Of a stretch of 33,652 bases of DNA, positions 8,455 to 16,166 are shown piece after piece. The stretch spans positions 1 to 33,652 of the forward strand of contig CAZYXP010000008.1 in NCBI GenBank assembly GCA_964651325.1, given 5' to 3'. A program made the position numbers and the translations under genes. Positions within the stretch are counted from its first letter, which is position 1. Each line of letters opens with the position of its first letter. The DNA is from JADFOB01 sp964651325. Its GTDB lineage: Bacteria > Planctomycetota > Phycisphaerae > UBA1845. The notes below the pieces were generated by a model. The model searched no databases and was not told the origin of the DNA. It was given only the letters and a program-made list of their open reading frames with translations.

Positions 8455-9202
8455 CAGACTGCTCCTATTCTTCGTCGTGCTGGCCGGCGGAACAAGCGCA
8501 CTCCTCTTGCTCCCTATTCCCCAGATTGATCGTGTGCACGCCGCCTTTTTCCGCAGCGCGGGCGATCTCGTATTCTCGCGATTTTGGTTCTGGTCGGACG
8601 GCAAGGTGCGGTTCATCGATCTTTACGCCGACGACGTGCGGGGCGTAGTGGACGGCGCGACGCCCGTGCCGCTGCCCGCCAATTATCGCGTCCCCTTGGC
8701 GAAGCGGGAGATGGATACCTTGATGATCGTAACCAACCGGAGCGTGCAGACGACCTTCGGTCAGCTCCGCCTGAGCAGTCGTATGGTCGGATACTGGCCG
8801 CTCGCGTTCATGTTCGCGCTCGTGCTCGCCAAGCCGCTCCCGTTCAAACGCAAGCTATGGGCGTTCGGTTTGGGGCTGGCCGCGACCGAAGCGTTTGTTC
8901 TTTTCCGGCTGACGCTTCATCTGGCGGATGCCTGCTTCTTCGCCGACAAGAAATATGCCCTGTACGTGCTCGGTGACGGGGCGCACAGCATTTTGCACCA
9001 AATCAAGCAGATCGTCGTGGACAACCCCACGTCGTCCTTTGTTGCGCCGCTTTTGATTTGGGTCTTCGTCGCGATCACGGAGCAGGATTGGGCCATGTTT
9101 CGCCAGATGCGAGAAACCGTTTCCGAAGGCGGCCAAGACCAAGACGGACACCAGGAATCGGAGCGACCACCAAGGCACGAAGACACCAAGGTAGAGGATT
9201 GA
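8444..9202 (+). CDS. Exosortase H-associated membrane protein (coupled)
   Basis: The 252-residue protein starts inside the end of the exosortase gene (11-base overlap, no clear Shine-Dalgarno), so translation is probably coupled. It has an N-terminal membrane helix (4-24), a presumably extracytoplasmic segment of about 80 residues, and three or so further membrane helices (about 110-130, 138-160 and 198-214). It has no catalytic motif that I recognise. Membrane proteins of similar size are found next to xrtH genes in other bacteria, and this is probably one, acting with the exosortase in processing or in presenting substrates. The last 13 residues (from 9166) are encoded by a repeat element, so the original C-terminus was probably different. 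See the repeat at 9166-9355. Confidence 0.7.
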   Translation: MRLSRLLLFFVVLAGGTSALLLLPIPQIDRVHAAFFRSAGDLVFSRFWFWSDGKVRFIDLYADDVRGVVDGATPVPLPANYRVPLAKREMDTLMIVTNRSVQTTFGQLRLSSRMVGYWPLAFMFALVLAKPLPFKRKLWAFGLGLAATEAFVLFRLTLHLADACFFADKKYALYVLGDGAHSILHQIKQIVVDNPTSSFVAPLLIWVFVAITEQDWAMFRQMRETVSEGGQDQDGHQESERPPRHEDTKVED

Positions 9203-9355
9203 AGATGGAAGGATTGGGGCCTTGCCGCTGGCCAAAGGTGAAGGATGGGGTGACCGCGCCCCATGGCCGCGCGGGCTGAAGCCCACGGCTCGGGGGGCGC
9301 TCGGTGGCGGCAAGGGCTTGTGCACATTCCCTTCGTGTCTTTGTGTCTTGGTGGT
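9166..9355. repeat. 190-bp element with 26-bp inverted ends and a palindromic core
   Basis: The left end (9166-9191, beginning ACCACCAAGGCACGAAG) is the reverse complement of 9330-9355 at 23 of 26 positions. The interior carries a copy of the CGCGGGCTGAAGCCC palindrome at 9265-9295. There is no open frame for a transposase, so it resembles a non-autonomous MITE-like unit. Its left end overlaps the end of the upstream reading frame and supplies its stop codon. Confidence 0.65.
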
Positions 9356-9375
9356 AGGATTCCGATTGACCGGGG

Positions 9376-9381
9376 TATAAT
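9376..9381 (+). promoter_or_regulatory. Possible -10 box upstream of amrS
   Basis: A perfect TATAAT lies 30 bases before the amrS start. No good -35 box is at the right distance. The nearest candidate, TTGGTG at 9349-9354, belongs to the repeat end and is 21 bases away. Confidence 0.3.
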
Positions 9382-9410
9382 GAGGTGGTCACGCCAGAGG
9401 GAGTACCGCC

Positions 9411-10544
9411 ATGTCATCAGCCATCGCGCTTGGACAGCTTCTTTCTCAAAACACGATGGTCTCGGCGCCGGAATTGGCTGAATCGCTTGACGCTGGGGCG
9501 ATTCGCTGCTTGGCCTGCGGTCATCGGTGCAAGGTCTTGCCCGATCGGTCCGGCGTGTGCCGCGTTCGCTTCAATACCAATGGAACGCTCCACACCCCGG
9601 CGGGGTATGTGGCCGGGGTTCAGGTTGATCCAATCGAGAAGAAACCCTTTTTTCATGCGTTTCCGGGTCGCGATGCGCTTTCTTTCGGCATGTTGGGATG
9701 CGATTTGCATTGCAGCTACTGCCAGAATTGGGTGACCAGCCAGGCCCTCCGCGACGAGGAGGCCGTCTCTCAACCGGCGTTCGTCGATCCCGAGCGCCTG
9801 ATCGCGCTAGCCAAACAGTCCGATGCACCGGTGATGGTCAGCACCTACAACGAGCCGCTGATCACCGCCGACTGGGCGGTGGAAATCTTCAAACTCGCCA
9901 AGGCCGAGGGCCTTCGTTGCGGATTCGTTAGTAACGGCAACGCCACACCGGAGGTGTTGGCCTTCATTCGCCCCTATGTGGATTTGTACAAGGTCGATCT
10001 GAAGAGCTTCAGCGACACTCGCTATCGGCAGCTCGGCGGCGCGCTGCAAAACGTGCTCGATACGATCAAGCGACTCTATGAAATGGGTTTTTGGGTCGAG
10101 ATCGTCACGCTGACGATTCCCGGGTTCAACGACGGCGACGATGAGCTAACGCAAATGGCCGATTTTCTCGCGGGCGTTTCAGTGGACATCCCCTGGCACG
10201 TCACGGCCTTTCGCCCGAATTACAAGATGACCGGACCGGGAAGAACGCCGGCGGCGACTCTGCTGCATGCTCGCGAAATCGGCCGGGCGGCCGGCTTGCG
10301 CTACGTCTACGCGGGCAATGCACCCGGGCGCGTTGGCGACACCGAAGATACATTCTGTCCGACGTGCGCGACGGTGCTCATCCAGCGGACGGGATTTTAT
10401 GTGGAAGCCAACCACATTCGGGGCGGGAAATGTCCGTCCTGTGCGTCCACCATTCCCGGCATCTGGGAGGATGCCCCACCCCGATCGACCACCGGCCTCG
10501 GCACGCCGGTACGCGTGAATCTGAAATCCGCTGAAAAACCGTAA
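9411..10544 (+). CDS. amrS: AmmeMemoRadiSam-system radical SAM enzyme
   Basis: The 377-residue protein has the radical SAM cluster motif CxxxCxxC at Cys97, Cys101 and Cys104 (GCDLHCSYCQNW). It also has the AmrS signature: an N-terminal cysteine cluster CLACGHRC (33-40) with Cys50, then a DPIEKKPFFHAFPG stretch. A C-terminal pair of CPTC/CPSC motifs suggests a zinc or second cluster site. The family is related to pyruvate formate-lyase activase and is usually found with AMMECR1- and Memo-like proteins. Neither partner is in this window, and the substrate is unknown. The ATG at 9411 follows GGGAG by 7 bases. A glycyl-radical activase role is a less likely alternative. Confidence 0.85.
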   Translation: MSSAIALGQLLSQNTMVSAPELAESLDAGAIRCLACGHRCKVLPDRSGVCRVRFNTNGTLHTPAGYVAGVQVDPIEKKPFFHAFPGRDALSFGMLGCDLHCSYCQNWVTSQALRDEEAVSQPAFVDPERLIALAKQSDAPVMVSTYNEPLITADWAVEIFKLAKAEGLRCGFVSNGNATPEVLAFIRPYVDLYKVDLKSFSDTRYRQLGGALQNVLDTIKRLYEMGFWVEIVTLTIPGFNDGDDELTQMADFLAGVSVDIPWHVTAFRPNYKMTGPGRTPAATLLHAREIGRAAGLRYVYAGNAPGRVGDTEDTFCPTCATVLIQRTGFYVEANHIRGGKCPSCASTIPGIWEDAPPRSTTGLGTPVRVNLKSAEKP

Positions 10545-10579
10545 ACCATCCATGCTTGGGCGGCACCAGGGGCGATTCG

Positions 10580-10605
10580 GAGCTGCATGCTTTATCTTGC
10601 GCGGC
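10580..10605 (+). repeat. GAGCtGCATGCTTTA repeat, copy 1
   Basis: This 26-base sequence recurs at 29261-29286 with two differences. Both are intergenic and both lie near copies of the palindromic repeat. Confidence 0.55.
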
Positions 10606-10654
10606 CATTCGTACGAGCGCGTCGCAAGGACCCAGCAACACACCGGTCCGGTGC

Positions 10655-10680
10655 GCCGCGCGGGCTGAAGCCCGCGGCTT
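10655..10680 (+). repeat. Palindromic REP-like repeat, copy between amrS and gap
   Basis: The core CGCGGGCTGAAGCCCGCGG folds into a stem with GAA in the loop. It is the same element as at 9265, 12523, 27989 and 29397. Here it could also act as a transcript end for amrS. Confidence 0.7.
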
Positions 10681-10987
10681 TGCATGGGCGTACCCATCCC
10701 GCCGGAAATGTCCCAGACCCGCATGGCGTAGTTGCTGTGAAGCAATCTTGACCGTATTCGGCGTAGTCCTTAACGTACAGTGAAGCCATCGGGCGAATGA
10801 ATTTCGGATCGGAGGCGCGCAGATTGGGGCACGCAACGAGACATGGATAGCCTTTGCCCAGCGGGTTGAAGGTTGCAGATTGGTGCAAAGAAAATAAGAA
10901 ATGGGTTCGCGGGTCGGCGCGGTGGACGGCGGGCGTTTCGTCCGATCGCGGTTGGCGGTTTTCGACCTCTTTCCTGGAGTAACAGCC

Positions 10988-12013
10988 ATGGCGGTACGAG
11001 TTGGAATTAACGGATTTGGACGAATTGGGCGGCTCGTGTTTCGGGCGATGGCCGCGCGGTCTTCGGAATTCGACATCGCGGCGATCAACGATCTCAGCGA
11101 CCCGGCCACACTCAAGCAACTCCTCAAATACGACTCCGTCCACGGCCGGTTTTCCGGTTCGGTCGAGGTCGCCGGGAATGCCCTCGTGGTCAATGGCAGG
11201 GAGATCAAGGTGCTCAGCGAACGCGCCCCCGCCAAGCTCCCTTGGGGAGATTTGGGGGTAGACGTGGCGTTGGAATCCACCGGCGTGTTCACTAAGCGGT
11301 CCAGTGAAAAGGGCGGATACGGAGATCACCTGCAAGCCGGAGCCAAGAAGGTTATCATCAGTGCACCCACGAAGGACGATCCAGACTTAATGTGCGTGCT
11401 GGGCGTCAACGACAATCAACTGTCCGCCGCCCATCAGTGCATCTCCAACGCGAGCTGCACGACCAATTGCCTGGCCCCGGTGGCCAAGGTGTTGCACGAG
11501 CAATTCGGGCTCCTCGGCGGCCTGATGACAACGATTCATGCCTATACCAACGATCAGCGCCTCGGCGATATGGTTCATAGCGACCCTCGCCGGGCGCGTG
11601 CGGCCGCGGTGAACATCATTCCCACGTCCACGGGCGCGGCCCGGGCGGTGGGCAAGGTACTCCCCGAGCTAGACGGCAAACTCAACGGCATGGCCGTTCG
11701 GGTTCCCGTGGTGGATGGTTCGCTGGTGGATCTGGTGGCAACACTCGGCAAGTCGGTTACGAGCGAGGAAGTCAACGCGGCGCTGAAAACGGCCGCGGAG
11801 GGGCCGCTCAAGGGGATTCTCGAATTCAGCGAAGATCCGCTGGTGAGCACGGATATCGTCGGCAACCCGCGCAGTTCGATCGTGGATAGCCTGAGTACGA
11901 TGACCATGCCCGCCGACGGCGGCAAGGTGGTCAAGATTATTTCCTGGTACGACAACGAATGGGGCTATTCGAGTCGGACGGCCGATCTGATCGCGAAAGT
12001 GGCGACGCTGTAG
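10988..12013 (+). CDS. gap: Type I glyceraldehyde-3-phosphate dehydrogenase
   Basis: The 341-residue enzyme oxidises and phosphorylates glyceraldehyde-3-phosphate to 1,3-bisphosphoglycerate with NAD(P). It has the N-terminal nucleotide-binding motif INGFGRIGRLVFR and the active-site segment SNASCTTNCLAP with catalytic Cys157. The C-terminal WYDNEWGYS stretch is intact. The ATG at 10988 (MAVRVGING) is preceded by GGAG at 10975-10978. The longer in-frame ATG at 10901 would add 29 non-family residues. Its product is the substrate of Pgk, encoded next. The 184-base gap between them with hairpins suggests they may be separately controlled or partly terminated. Confidence 0.95.
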   Translation: MAVRVGINGFGRIGRLVFRAMAARSSEFDIAAINDLSDPATLKQLLKYDSVHGRFSGSVEVAGNALVVNGREIKVLSERAPAKLPWGDLGVDVALESTGVFTKRSSEKGGYGDHLQAGAKKVIISAPTKDDPDLMCVLGVNDNQLSAAHQCISNASCTTNCLAPVAKVLHEQFGLLGGLMTTIHAYTNDQRLGDMVHSDPRRARAAAVNIIPTSTGAARAVGKVLPELDGKLNGMAVRVPVVDGSLVDLVATLGKSVTSEEVNAALKTAAEGPLKGILEFSEDPLVSTDIVGNPRSSIVDSLSTMTMPADGGKVVKIISWYDNEWGYSSRTADLIAKVATL

Positions 12014-12024
12014 CATGAGAAGAG

Positions 12025-12048
12025 GCTATCAGCCGTCAGCCTTCAGCC
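12025..12048 (+). repeat. TCAGC-type short repeat, copy 1
   Basis: Three TCAGC units (GCTATCAGCCGTCAGCC and the following TTCAGCC) lie 11 bases after gap. A closely similar run lies at 29031-29060. Such units are known as dispersed intergenic repeats in many bacterial genomes. Confidence 0.5.
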
Positions 12049-12057
12049 AGATGCCCA

Positions 12058-12099
12058 CAAGCGGTAAACCGCTTGGCGAACAGGGGAGTGGAACCTGTT
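12058..12099 (+). terminator. Two tandem hairpins after gap
   Basis: CAAGCGG (12058-12064) pairs with CCGCTTG (12069-12075) around TAAA. AACAGG (12079-12084) pairs with CCTGTT (12094-12099). Position 45-90 bases after the gap stop codon suits a 3' end or attenuator, but no long U-tract follows. Confidence 0.35.
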
Positions 12100-12197
12100 T
12101 CCCGGCGATGCGTTATTTGGCATCAAGGCACGTTCCGGCTAATCGCTGACAGCTCGACATTGTTTCGTAACGCTCTGACTCCTACGAATCGTTCCTC

Positions 12198-13484
12198 ATG
12201 AAGAAGAGCCTTGAAGACATCGACGTAGGCGGCAAGCGCGTGCTGGTCCGGTTGGACCTAAACGTGCCCTTGGATGGGCAAGCGCGTATTACAGACGATC
12301 GGCGGATTCGCGCCGCGTTGCCGACGTTGAAGAAAATCCGCGAAGGCGGCGGGCGATTGGTCTTGATGAGCCACCTTGGCAGGCCCAAGGGGCAGCCTGG
12401 CGATCGGGAGAAGTTCTCGCTGGCGCCCGTGGCGGCGCGTTTGGCGGAGTTGCTCGGGTGCGAGGTTCCGCTCGTCCGCGACGACGTTGCTGCGGTGAAG
12501 AAGGGGGCGGCGGCATCCGCAGGGCCGCGCGGGCTGAAGCCCGCGGCTCGGGGACGGGAAGAATCCGAGACTTGGAGCAATGCCGGGGTGGTTCTTCTGG
12601 AGAATCTCCGATTTCACCCCGCGGAGACCATTAAGGATTCCAAGGCCGCCAAGGACGCTTCGTTACGCACCGCGAAGGACGCGTTCGCTCGAGAATTGGC
12701 GGATATGGCCGACGTTTACGTCAATGACGCCTTCGGCACGTGCCATCGCGACAACGCAAGCATGTTGACGGTACCGCAGATGATGGCCGGCAAGCCACGT
12801 GTGGTGGGCTTGCTGGTGAAAAAAGAGCTGGAATTCCTCGGAACGGCGCTGGCCGACCCCAAGCGGCCGTTCGTCTGCCTGCTGGGCGGGGCCAAGGTTT
12901 CAGATAAACTAGGCGTGATTCAATCGTTGCTGGGGCGATGCGATACGATTCTGATCGGCGGCGCGATGGCCTACACCTTTCTTGCCGCTCGGGGCGAAAC
13001 GGTTGGCAAGAGCCTCCTCGAAGCCGATCTTGTGGACACCGCCCGCGAACTAATCGCGAAGGCGGGCGATCGCTTGGTGCTGCCGACTGACAGCGTCTGT
13101 GCGCGGGAAATTGCCGAGAACGTTGCCAACGAGGCCCACTCCGACGGTATCCCGGCGGATTTGATGGGGCTGGACATTGGCCCACGCAGCGTCGAGCGGT
13201 TTGCGAAAATCATCGGCTCGGCGAACACGATCGTTTGGAATGGCCCGATGGGCGTGTTTGAAACGCCGCCGTTTGATGAGGGCACGGTGGCGATGGCCAA
13301 GGCCGTGGCCGACGCGACCGATCGAGGCACGGTAAGCATCGTCGGCGGGGGAGATAGCGCGGCGGCGGTGGATCGAGCCGGGGTGGTGGATCGAATGAGC
13401 CATATTTCGACCGGTGGCGGGGCATCGCTGGAGTTTCTGGAAGGCAAGTCCTTCGCGGCTTTGGAGGTCTTGGACGACGCATGA
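12198..13484 (+). CDS. pgk: Phosphoglycerate kinase with repeat-derived insertion
   Basis: The 428-residue enzyme transfers phosphate between 1,3-bisphosphoglycerate and ADP. Family motifs are clear: VLVRLDLNVPLD near the start, MSHLGRPKG, LLENLRFHP, VNDAFGTCHR and a C-terminal GGGDSAAAV and HISTGGGASLEFLEG. The usual length is about 395-400. The surplus comes from two places. One is an insertion between VRDDV and VVLLENLRF that includes a full palindromic repeat copy (12523-12553, read as GPRGLKPAARG). The other is a lysine/alanine-rich stretch after HPAET. Both lie in surface loops of the N-terminal domain by family alignment, so activity is probably retained. The stop overlaps the rpe start by four bases (ATGA). 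Confidence 0.95.
   Translation: MKKSLEDIDVGGKRVLVRLDLNVPLDGQARITDDRRIRAALPTLKKIREGGGRLVLMSHLGRPKGQPGDREKFSLAPVAARLAELLGCEVPLVRDDVAAVKKGAAASAGPRGLKPAARGREESETWSNAGVVLLENLRFHPAETIKDSKAAKDASLRTAKDAFARELADMADVYVNDAFGTCHRDNASMLTVPQMMAGKPRVVGLLVKKELEFLGTALADPKRPFVCLLGGAKVSDKLGVIQSLLGRCDTILIGGAMAYTFLAARGETVGKSLLEADLVDTARELIAKAGDRLVLPTDSVCAREIAENVANEAHSDGIPADLMGLDIGPRSVERFAKIIGSANTIVWNGPMGVFETPPFDEGTVAMAKAVADATDRGTVSIVGGGDSAAAVDRAGVVDRMSHISTGGGASLEFLEGKSFAALEVLDDA
12523..12553 (+). repeat. Palindromic REP-like repeat inside pgk, in frame
   Basis: This is a full-length copy of the element, with core CGCGGGCTGAAGCCCGCGG, identical over its length to the copies at 27989-28019 (reverse) and 29397-29426 except at the outermost bases. 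It is translated as GPRGLKPAARG within Pgk without breaking the frame. Confidence 0.85.
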
Positions 13485-14209
13485 ATCAAATAGCGGTGGA
13501 TACAAACATGAAACGTGATCCTTCGGCCTTTGAGCTGGCGTCGCCGGCGATACGGATCGCGCCGTCGCTTCTTTCAGCGGACTTTTCACACTTGGAAGAA
13601 GATGTAGCGCGGGTAGAGCGCGGGGGCGCGAAGGTGCTCCATCTGGACGTGATGGACGGGCATTTTGTCCCCAACCTCAGCTTCGGCGCGAGCGTAATCA
13701 AAGCAATTAGGCCCGCGTCCAACATGTTCTTTGACGCCCACCTGATGATTCAAGAGCCCATGCGCTACGCGGAGGCGTTCGTCGAAGCAGGATGCGATCT
13801 GATCACGTTTCACATTGAAGCCACGGATTCGCCGATGGAGGTTGTCCGCCACATTCGTGGTTTGGGCGCATCGGTGGGCGTGTCGCTGAATCCAACGACC
13901 CCAATCGACTCTCTCGACGCCATCATCGATGAAGTGGACATGGTCCTGGTCATGAGTGTCTGGCCGGGGCACGGCGGGCAAAAGTTCATTCCAGCCGTAC
14001 TAACGAAAGTGGAGCTGTTGCGAGATCGGCTTGATACGGCGCAGCGGCTAGAAATCGACGGCGGCATCAACCCGGCGACGATCGAATCTGCCAAAACTGC
14101 CGGCGCGGATACGTTTGTCGCCGGAACAGCTGTTTTTGGTCAGGCTGATCCGGTGATGGCATTGCATCGACTCTGCGAGATTGCCGAAAGCGCTCGACCG
14201 GATTCGTAA
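13481..14209 (+). CDS. rpe: Ribulose-phosphate 3-epimerase
   Basis: The 242-residue protein interconverts ribulose-5-phosphate and xylulose-5-phosphate in the pentose phosphate or Calvin-type pathways. TIM-barrel motifs are complete: IAPSLLSADF, LHLDVMDGHFVPNLSFG with the metal-binding Asp, FDAHLMI, MSVWPGHGGQKF and the phosphate-binding DGGINPATI and GTAVFG. It overlaps pgk by four bases, so the two are probably translationally coupled. A later ATG at 13508 is possible, since the first nine residues are not conserved. Confidence 0.95.
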   Translation: MNQIAVDTNMKRDPSAFELASPAIRIAPSLLSADFSHLEEDVARVERGGAKVLHLDVMDGHFVPNLSFGASVIKAIRPASNMFFDAHLMIQEPMRYAEAFVEAGCDLITFHIEATDSPMEVVRHIRGLGASVGVSLNPTTPIDSLDAIIDEVDMVLVMSVWPGHGGQKFIPAVLTKVELLRDRLDTAQRLEIDGGINPATIESAKTAGADTFVAGTAVFGQADPVMALHRLCEIAESARPDS

Positions 14210-14222
14210 TCGGGGATTATTT

Positions 14223-14867
14223 GTGGGCAAGCAAACGGGTCAATCCACTCTGGTGTTGGTTCCATGGCCGCAGACCGAATGGAGCGCGACCGGGCGTCTA
14301 ACCGGTCGAACACCGCTGCCGCTGACGGATCACGGGCGCCAGCAGGCGTTGTGGTGGTCGGCCGGCCTATCGAAGTTGAACATAGCCGGCGTGTTTTCCG
14401 CCGACGAGCAGGCGTCCAATGAGACGGCCGATATTCTGATGGGTTCCCATGATACCCGCCACAAGATTGTGTCGGGGTTTGCAGAGGTTGACATCGGCTT
14501 GTGGGAAGGCCTTACCACCGAGGAGTTGAACCGGCGCTACCCCAAGGTGTACAAACGGTGGCGCGAGGAACCCCAAAGCGTCTGCCCGCCCGAAGGAGAA
14601 TCGGCTTCCGCCGCCCAACAACGGATCCATGACGCCATCACCAAGGTCACGGCCAAGCTCAACGGCAAAGCGGCGGTAGTGGTCTTGGGGCCACTTGCAC
14701 TTGGCCTGGCTAGAGAATTGCTAGAAAGCGCTCCAGGTGACTCCGCGACCGCTTCGGATTCGGGGGCGCCGGTAGTGTACGATTTTGCGAGTACGGACGA
14801 AGGCGATCGGGTGTACAATCTGGCCACGAGCGTGTTTGCCGATGTATCCACAACACCGTCCACTTGA
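14223..14867 (+). CDS. Histidine-phosphatase-fold protein lacking catalytic residues
   Basis: The 214-residue product aligns along its length with phosphoglycerate-mutase-like phosphatases: LVLVPWPQTEWSATGRLTG for the usual LxLVRHGxTxWNxxxRxxG, then PLTDHGRQQA, EVDIGLWEGLT, PPEGES and a final beta strand. The RHG signature is PWP (14-16), so the phosphorylated histidine is tryptophan. The second histidine position is proline (about 157), and the arginine of the SSxLxRAxxTA motif is lost. Only the acid residue near EVDIGLWEG remains. It is therefore probably a pseudoenzyme or binding protein. GTG at 14223 is preceded by GGGGA and lies 13 bases after rpe. A TTG at 14181 would overlap rpe. The reading frame is intact, so it is not an obvious pseudogene. 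Confidence 0.75.
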   Translation: MGKQTGQSTLVLVPWPQTEWSATGRLTGRTPLPLTDHGRQQALWWSAGLSKLNIAGVFSADEQASNETADILMGSHDTRHKIVSGFAEVDIGLWEGLTTEELNRRYPKVYKRWREEPQSVCPPEGESASAAQQRIHDAITKVTAKLNGKAAVVVLGPLALGLARELLESAPGDSATASDSGAPVVYDFASTDEGDRVYNLATSVFADVSTTPST

Positions 14868-14902
14868 TCAAGTACGTTGTCAGCAGCAATGACAATCGGC
14901 AC

Positions 14903-14934
14903 GGAGACGTGACGGTAGGGAGACGTGGCGGCAG
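14903..14934 (+). repeat. Two tandem 16-bp units upstream of accD
   Basis: GGAGACGTGACGGTAG is followed directly by GGAGACGTGGCGGCAG, with 14 of 16 identical. No function is evident. Confidence 0.4.
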
Positions 14935-15074
14935 GGAAACAGTGGATTGATCCCTCGTGACTACCGCAACAGATTGACAAACGAGCGGGCGAACCCCTTG
15001 ATGTTGCGGAAGGCGGTGGTTCACCATCCAGATCGGAAATAGCGTGACATGGCACGTTTTTCGAGGATTCTACT

Positions 15075-15881
15075 ATGGTCAACGAGCGAATAGACGTCCC
15101 GGCCGGGCTGTGGACGCGTTGCGATAGCTGCGGCCACACGGTTTACCAGAAGGAAGTCGAGCAGGCGCTGCACGTTTGCCCGGAGTGTGGGCACCATCGG
15201 CGCGTGAACGCTCGGGTGCGCATCGAGCAGTTATGCGACCCCGGCTCATTCGAGGAATTCGCGTACGACCTTCGTTCCGTCGATCCGCTGTCGTTCCACG
15301 ACCGGCTTCCCTACAAGGATCGACTTGCCAAAACGCAGCAAAAAACCGGGGAACACGACGCTATCGTGGTGGGCAAGGCGTTCATTCGAGGGCGATCCGT
15401 CGTGCTCGGCGTGATGAATCCGGCGTTTATCATGGCGTCTATGGGCGCGGTCGTCGGCGAGAAGGTAACCCGAGCCGTCGAACAGGCCATCGAGGATAAC
15501 TTGCCGCTTATCCTGATCACGGCCTCCGGCGGAGCGCGCATGCAGGAGGGCATGGTATCGCTTGTTCAAATGGCCAAAACGGCGGCGGCGCTGGCGCGAT
15601 TGGACGACGCCGGGGGGCTTTATGTCGTCGTCGCGTCGGACCCCACGACGGCCGGCGTGGCGGCCAGCTTTGCCAGCTTGGGAGACCTAATCCTTGCCGA
15701 ACCCGGCGCAATGATGGGCTTTGCCGGCCCACGCGTCATCGCGAACACGATCAACGCCGAACTCCCGGAGGGCTTCCAAACGGCCGAATTCATGTTGAAG
15801 CACGGATTCGTGGACCGAATCGTACATCGCCGCGATTTAAGAACGGAGATTGCGAGGATCATCGATTATTGCGGCAAGTAA
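15075..15881 (+). CDS. accD: Acetyl-CoA carboxylase carboxyltransferase beta subunit
   Basis: The 268-residue protein has the AccD zinc ribbon (Cys16, Cys19, Cys35, Cys38 in CDSC and CPEC), followed by a crotonase-like carboxyltransferase domain with SGGARMQEG, PTTAGVAASFASLGD and GFAGPRVI. With AccA it transfers the carboxyl group from biotin to acetyl-CoA, the first committed step of fatty acid synthesis. GAGG precedes the ATG by 9 bases. accA is not in the window, and the neighbours are not fatty-acid genes. The length is slightly short compared with E. coli AccD because the C-terminus stops soon after the core. Confidence 0.95.
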   Translation: MVNERIDVPAGLWTRCDSCGHTVYQKEVEQALHVCPECGHHRRVNARVRIEQLCDPGSFEEFAYDLRSVDPLSFHDRLPYKDRLAKTQQKTGEHDAIVVGKAFIRGRSVVLGVMNPAFIMASMGAVVGEKVTRAVEQAIEDNLPLILITASGGARMQEGMVSLVQMAKTAAALARLDDAGGLYVVVASDPTTAGVAASFASLGDLILAEPGAMMGFAGPRVIANTINAELPEGFQTAEFMLKHGFVDRIVHRRDLRTEIARIIDYCGK

Positions 15882-16166
15882 CCCTACTGGGCCACAGCGA
15901 TCCAAAGCATGGTAATGGATCAGCGACATGACCGCGGCACCATGACAGGAGTGACACGCTCTAGACTTGCCGGTGATCAAGGGCTGCGGCAAAAAGCTCA
16001 AAGAATTTGCCGGCCACGAACCGATGACAAGGGTATGTGAGCAAACAAGCAGAATGAGTATTCGGAGCCGGCCGACGATCGGCTCCGCGTAGGACGGCAG
16101 CGCGGGCTGGGGCGTGCGGCTTGGGACCAAAACCTATCTGCCAGTGGATGGCTCTACTAGGAACGC

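Larger units (their letters stand above)
10545..10987. other. Gene-free stretch between amrS and gap, with repeats
   Basis: I see no credible gene. The stretch contains one GCATGCTTTA-type repeat (10580-10605), one palindromic repeat (10655-10680) and a small inverted piece GCATGGGCGTACCC (about 10683-10696). The gap promoter must lie in the AT-richer part near 10740-10900, but no box pair is convincing. Confidence 0.5.

Noticed and set aside
12160..12188. TTGTTT and TACGAA boxes as a pgk promoter
   Set aside because: The -10 box is poor and too close to the ATG, leaving almost no leader.
16097..16125. Possible further degenerate palindromic repeat copy upstream of the hypothetical gene
   Set aside because: Several mismatches including the loop and one arm, so the stem is no longer convincing.
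15837..16130. Minus-strand frame with a CHSCH motif resembling a haem-binding site
   Set aside because: A lone CxxCH in a 97-codon frame overlapping the end of accD. There is no export signal or family pattern, so it is probably chance.
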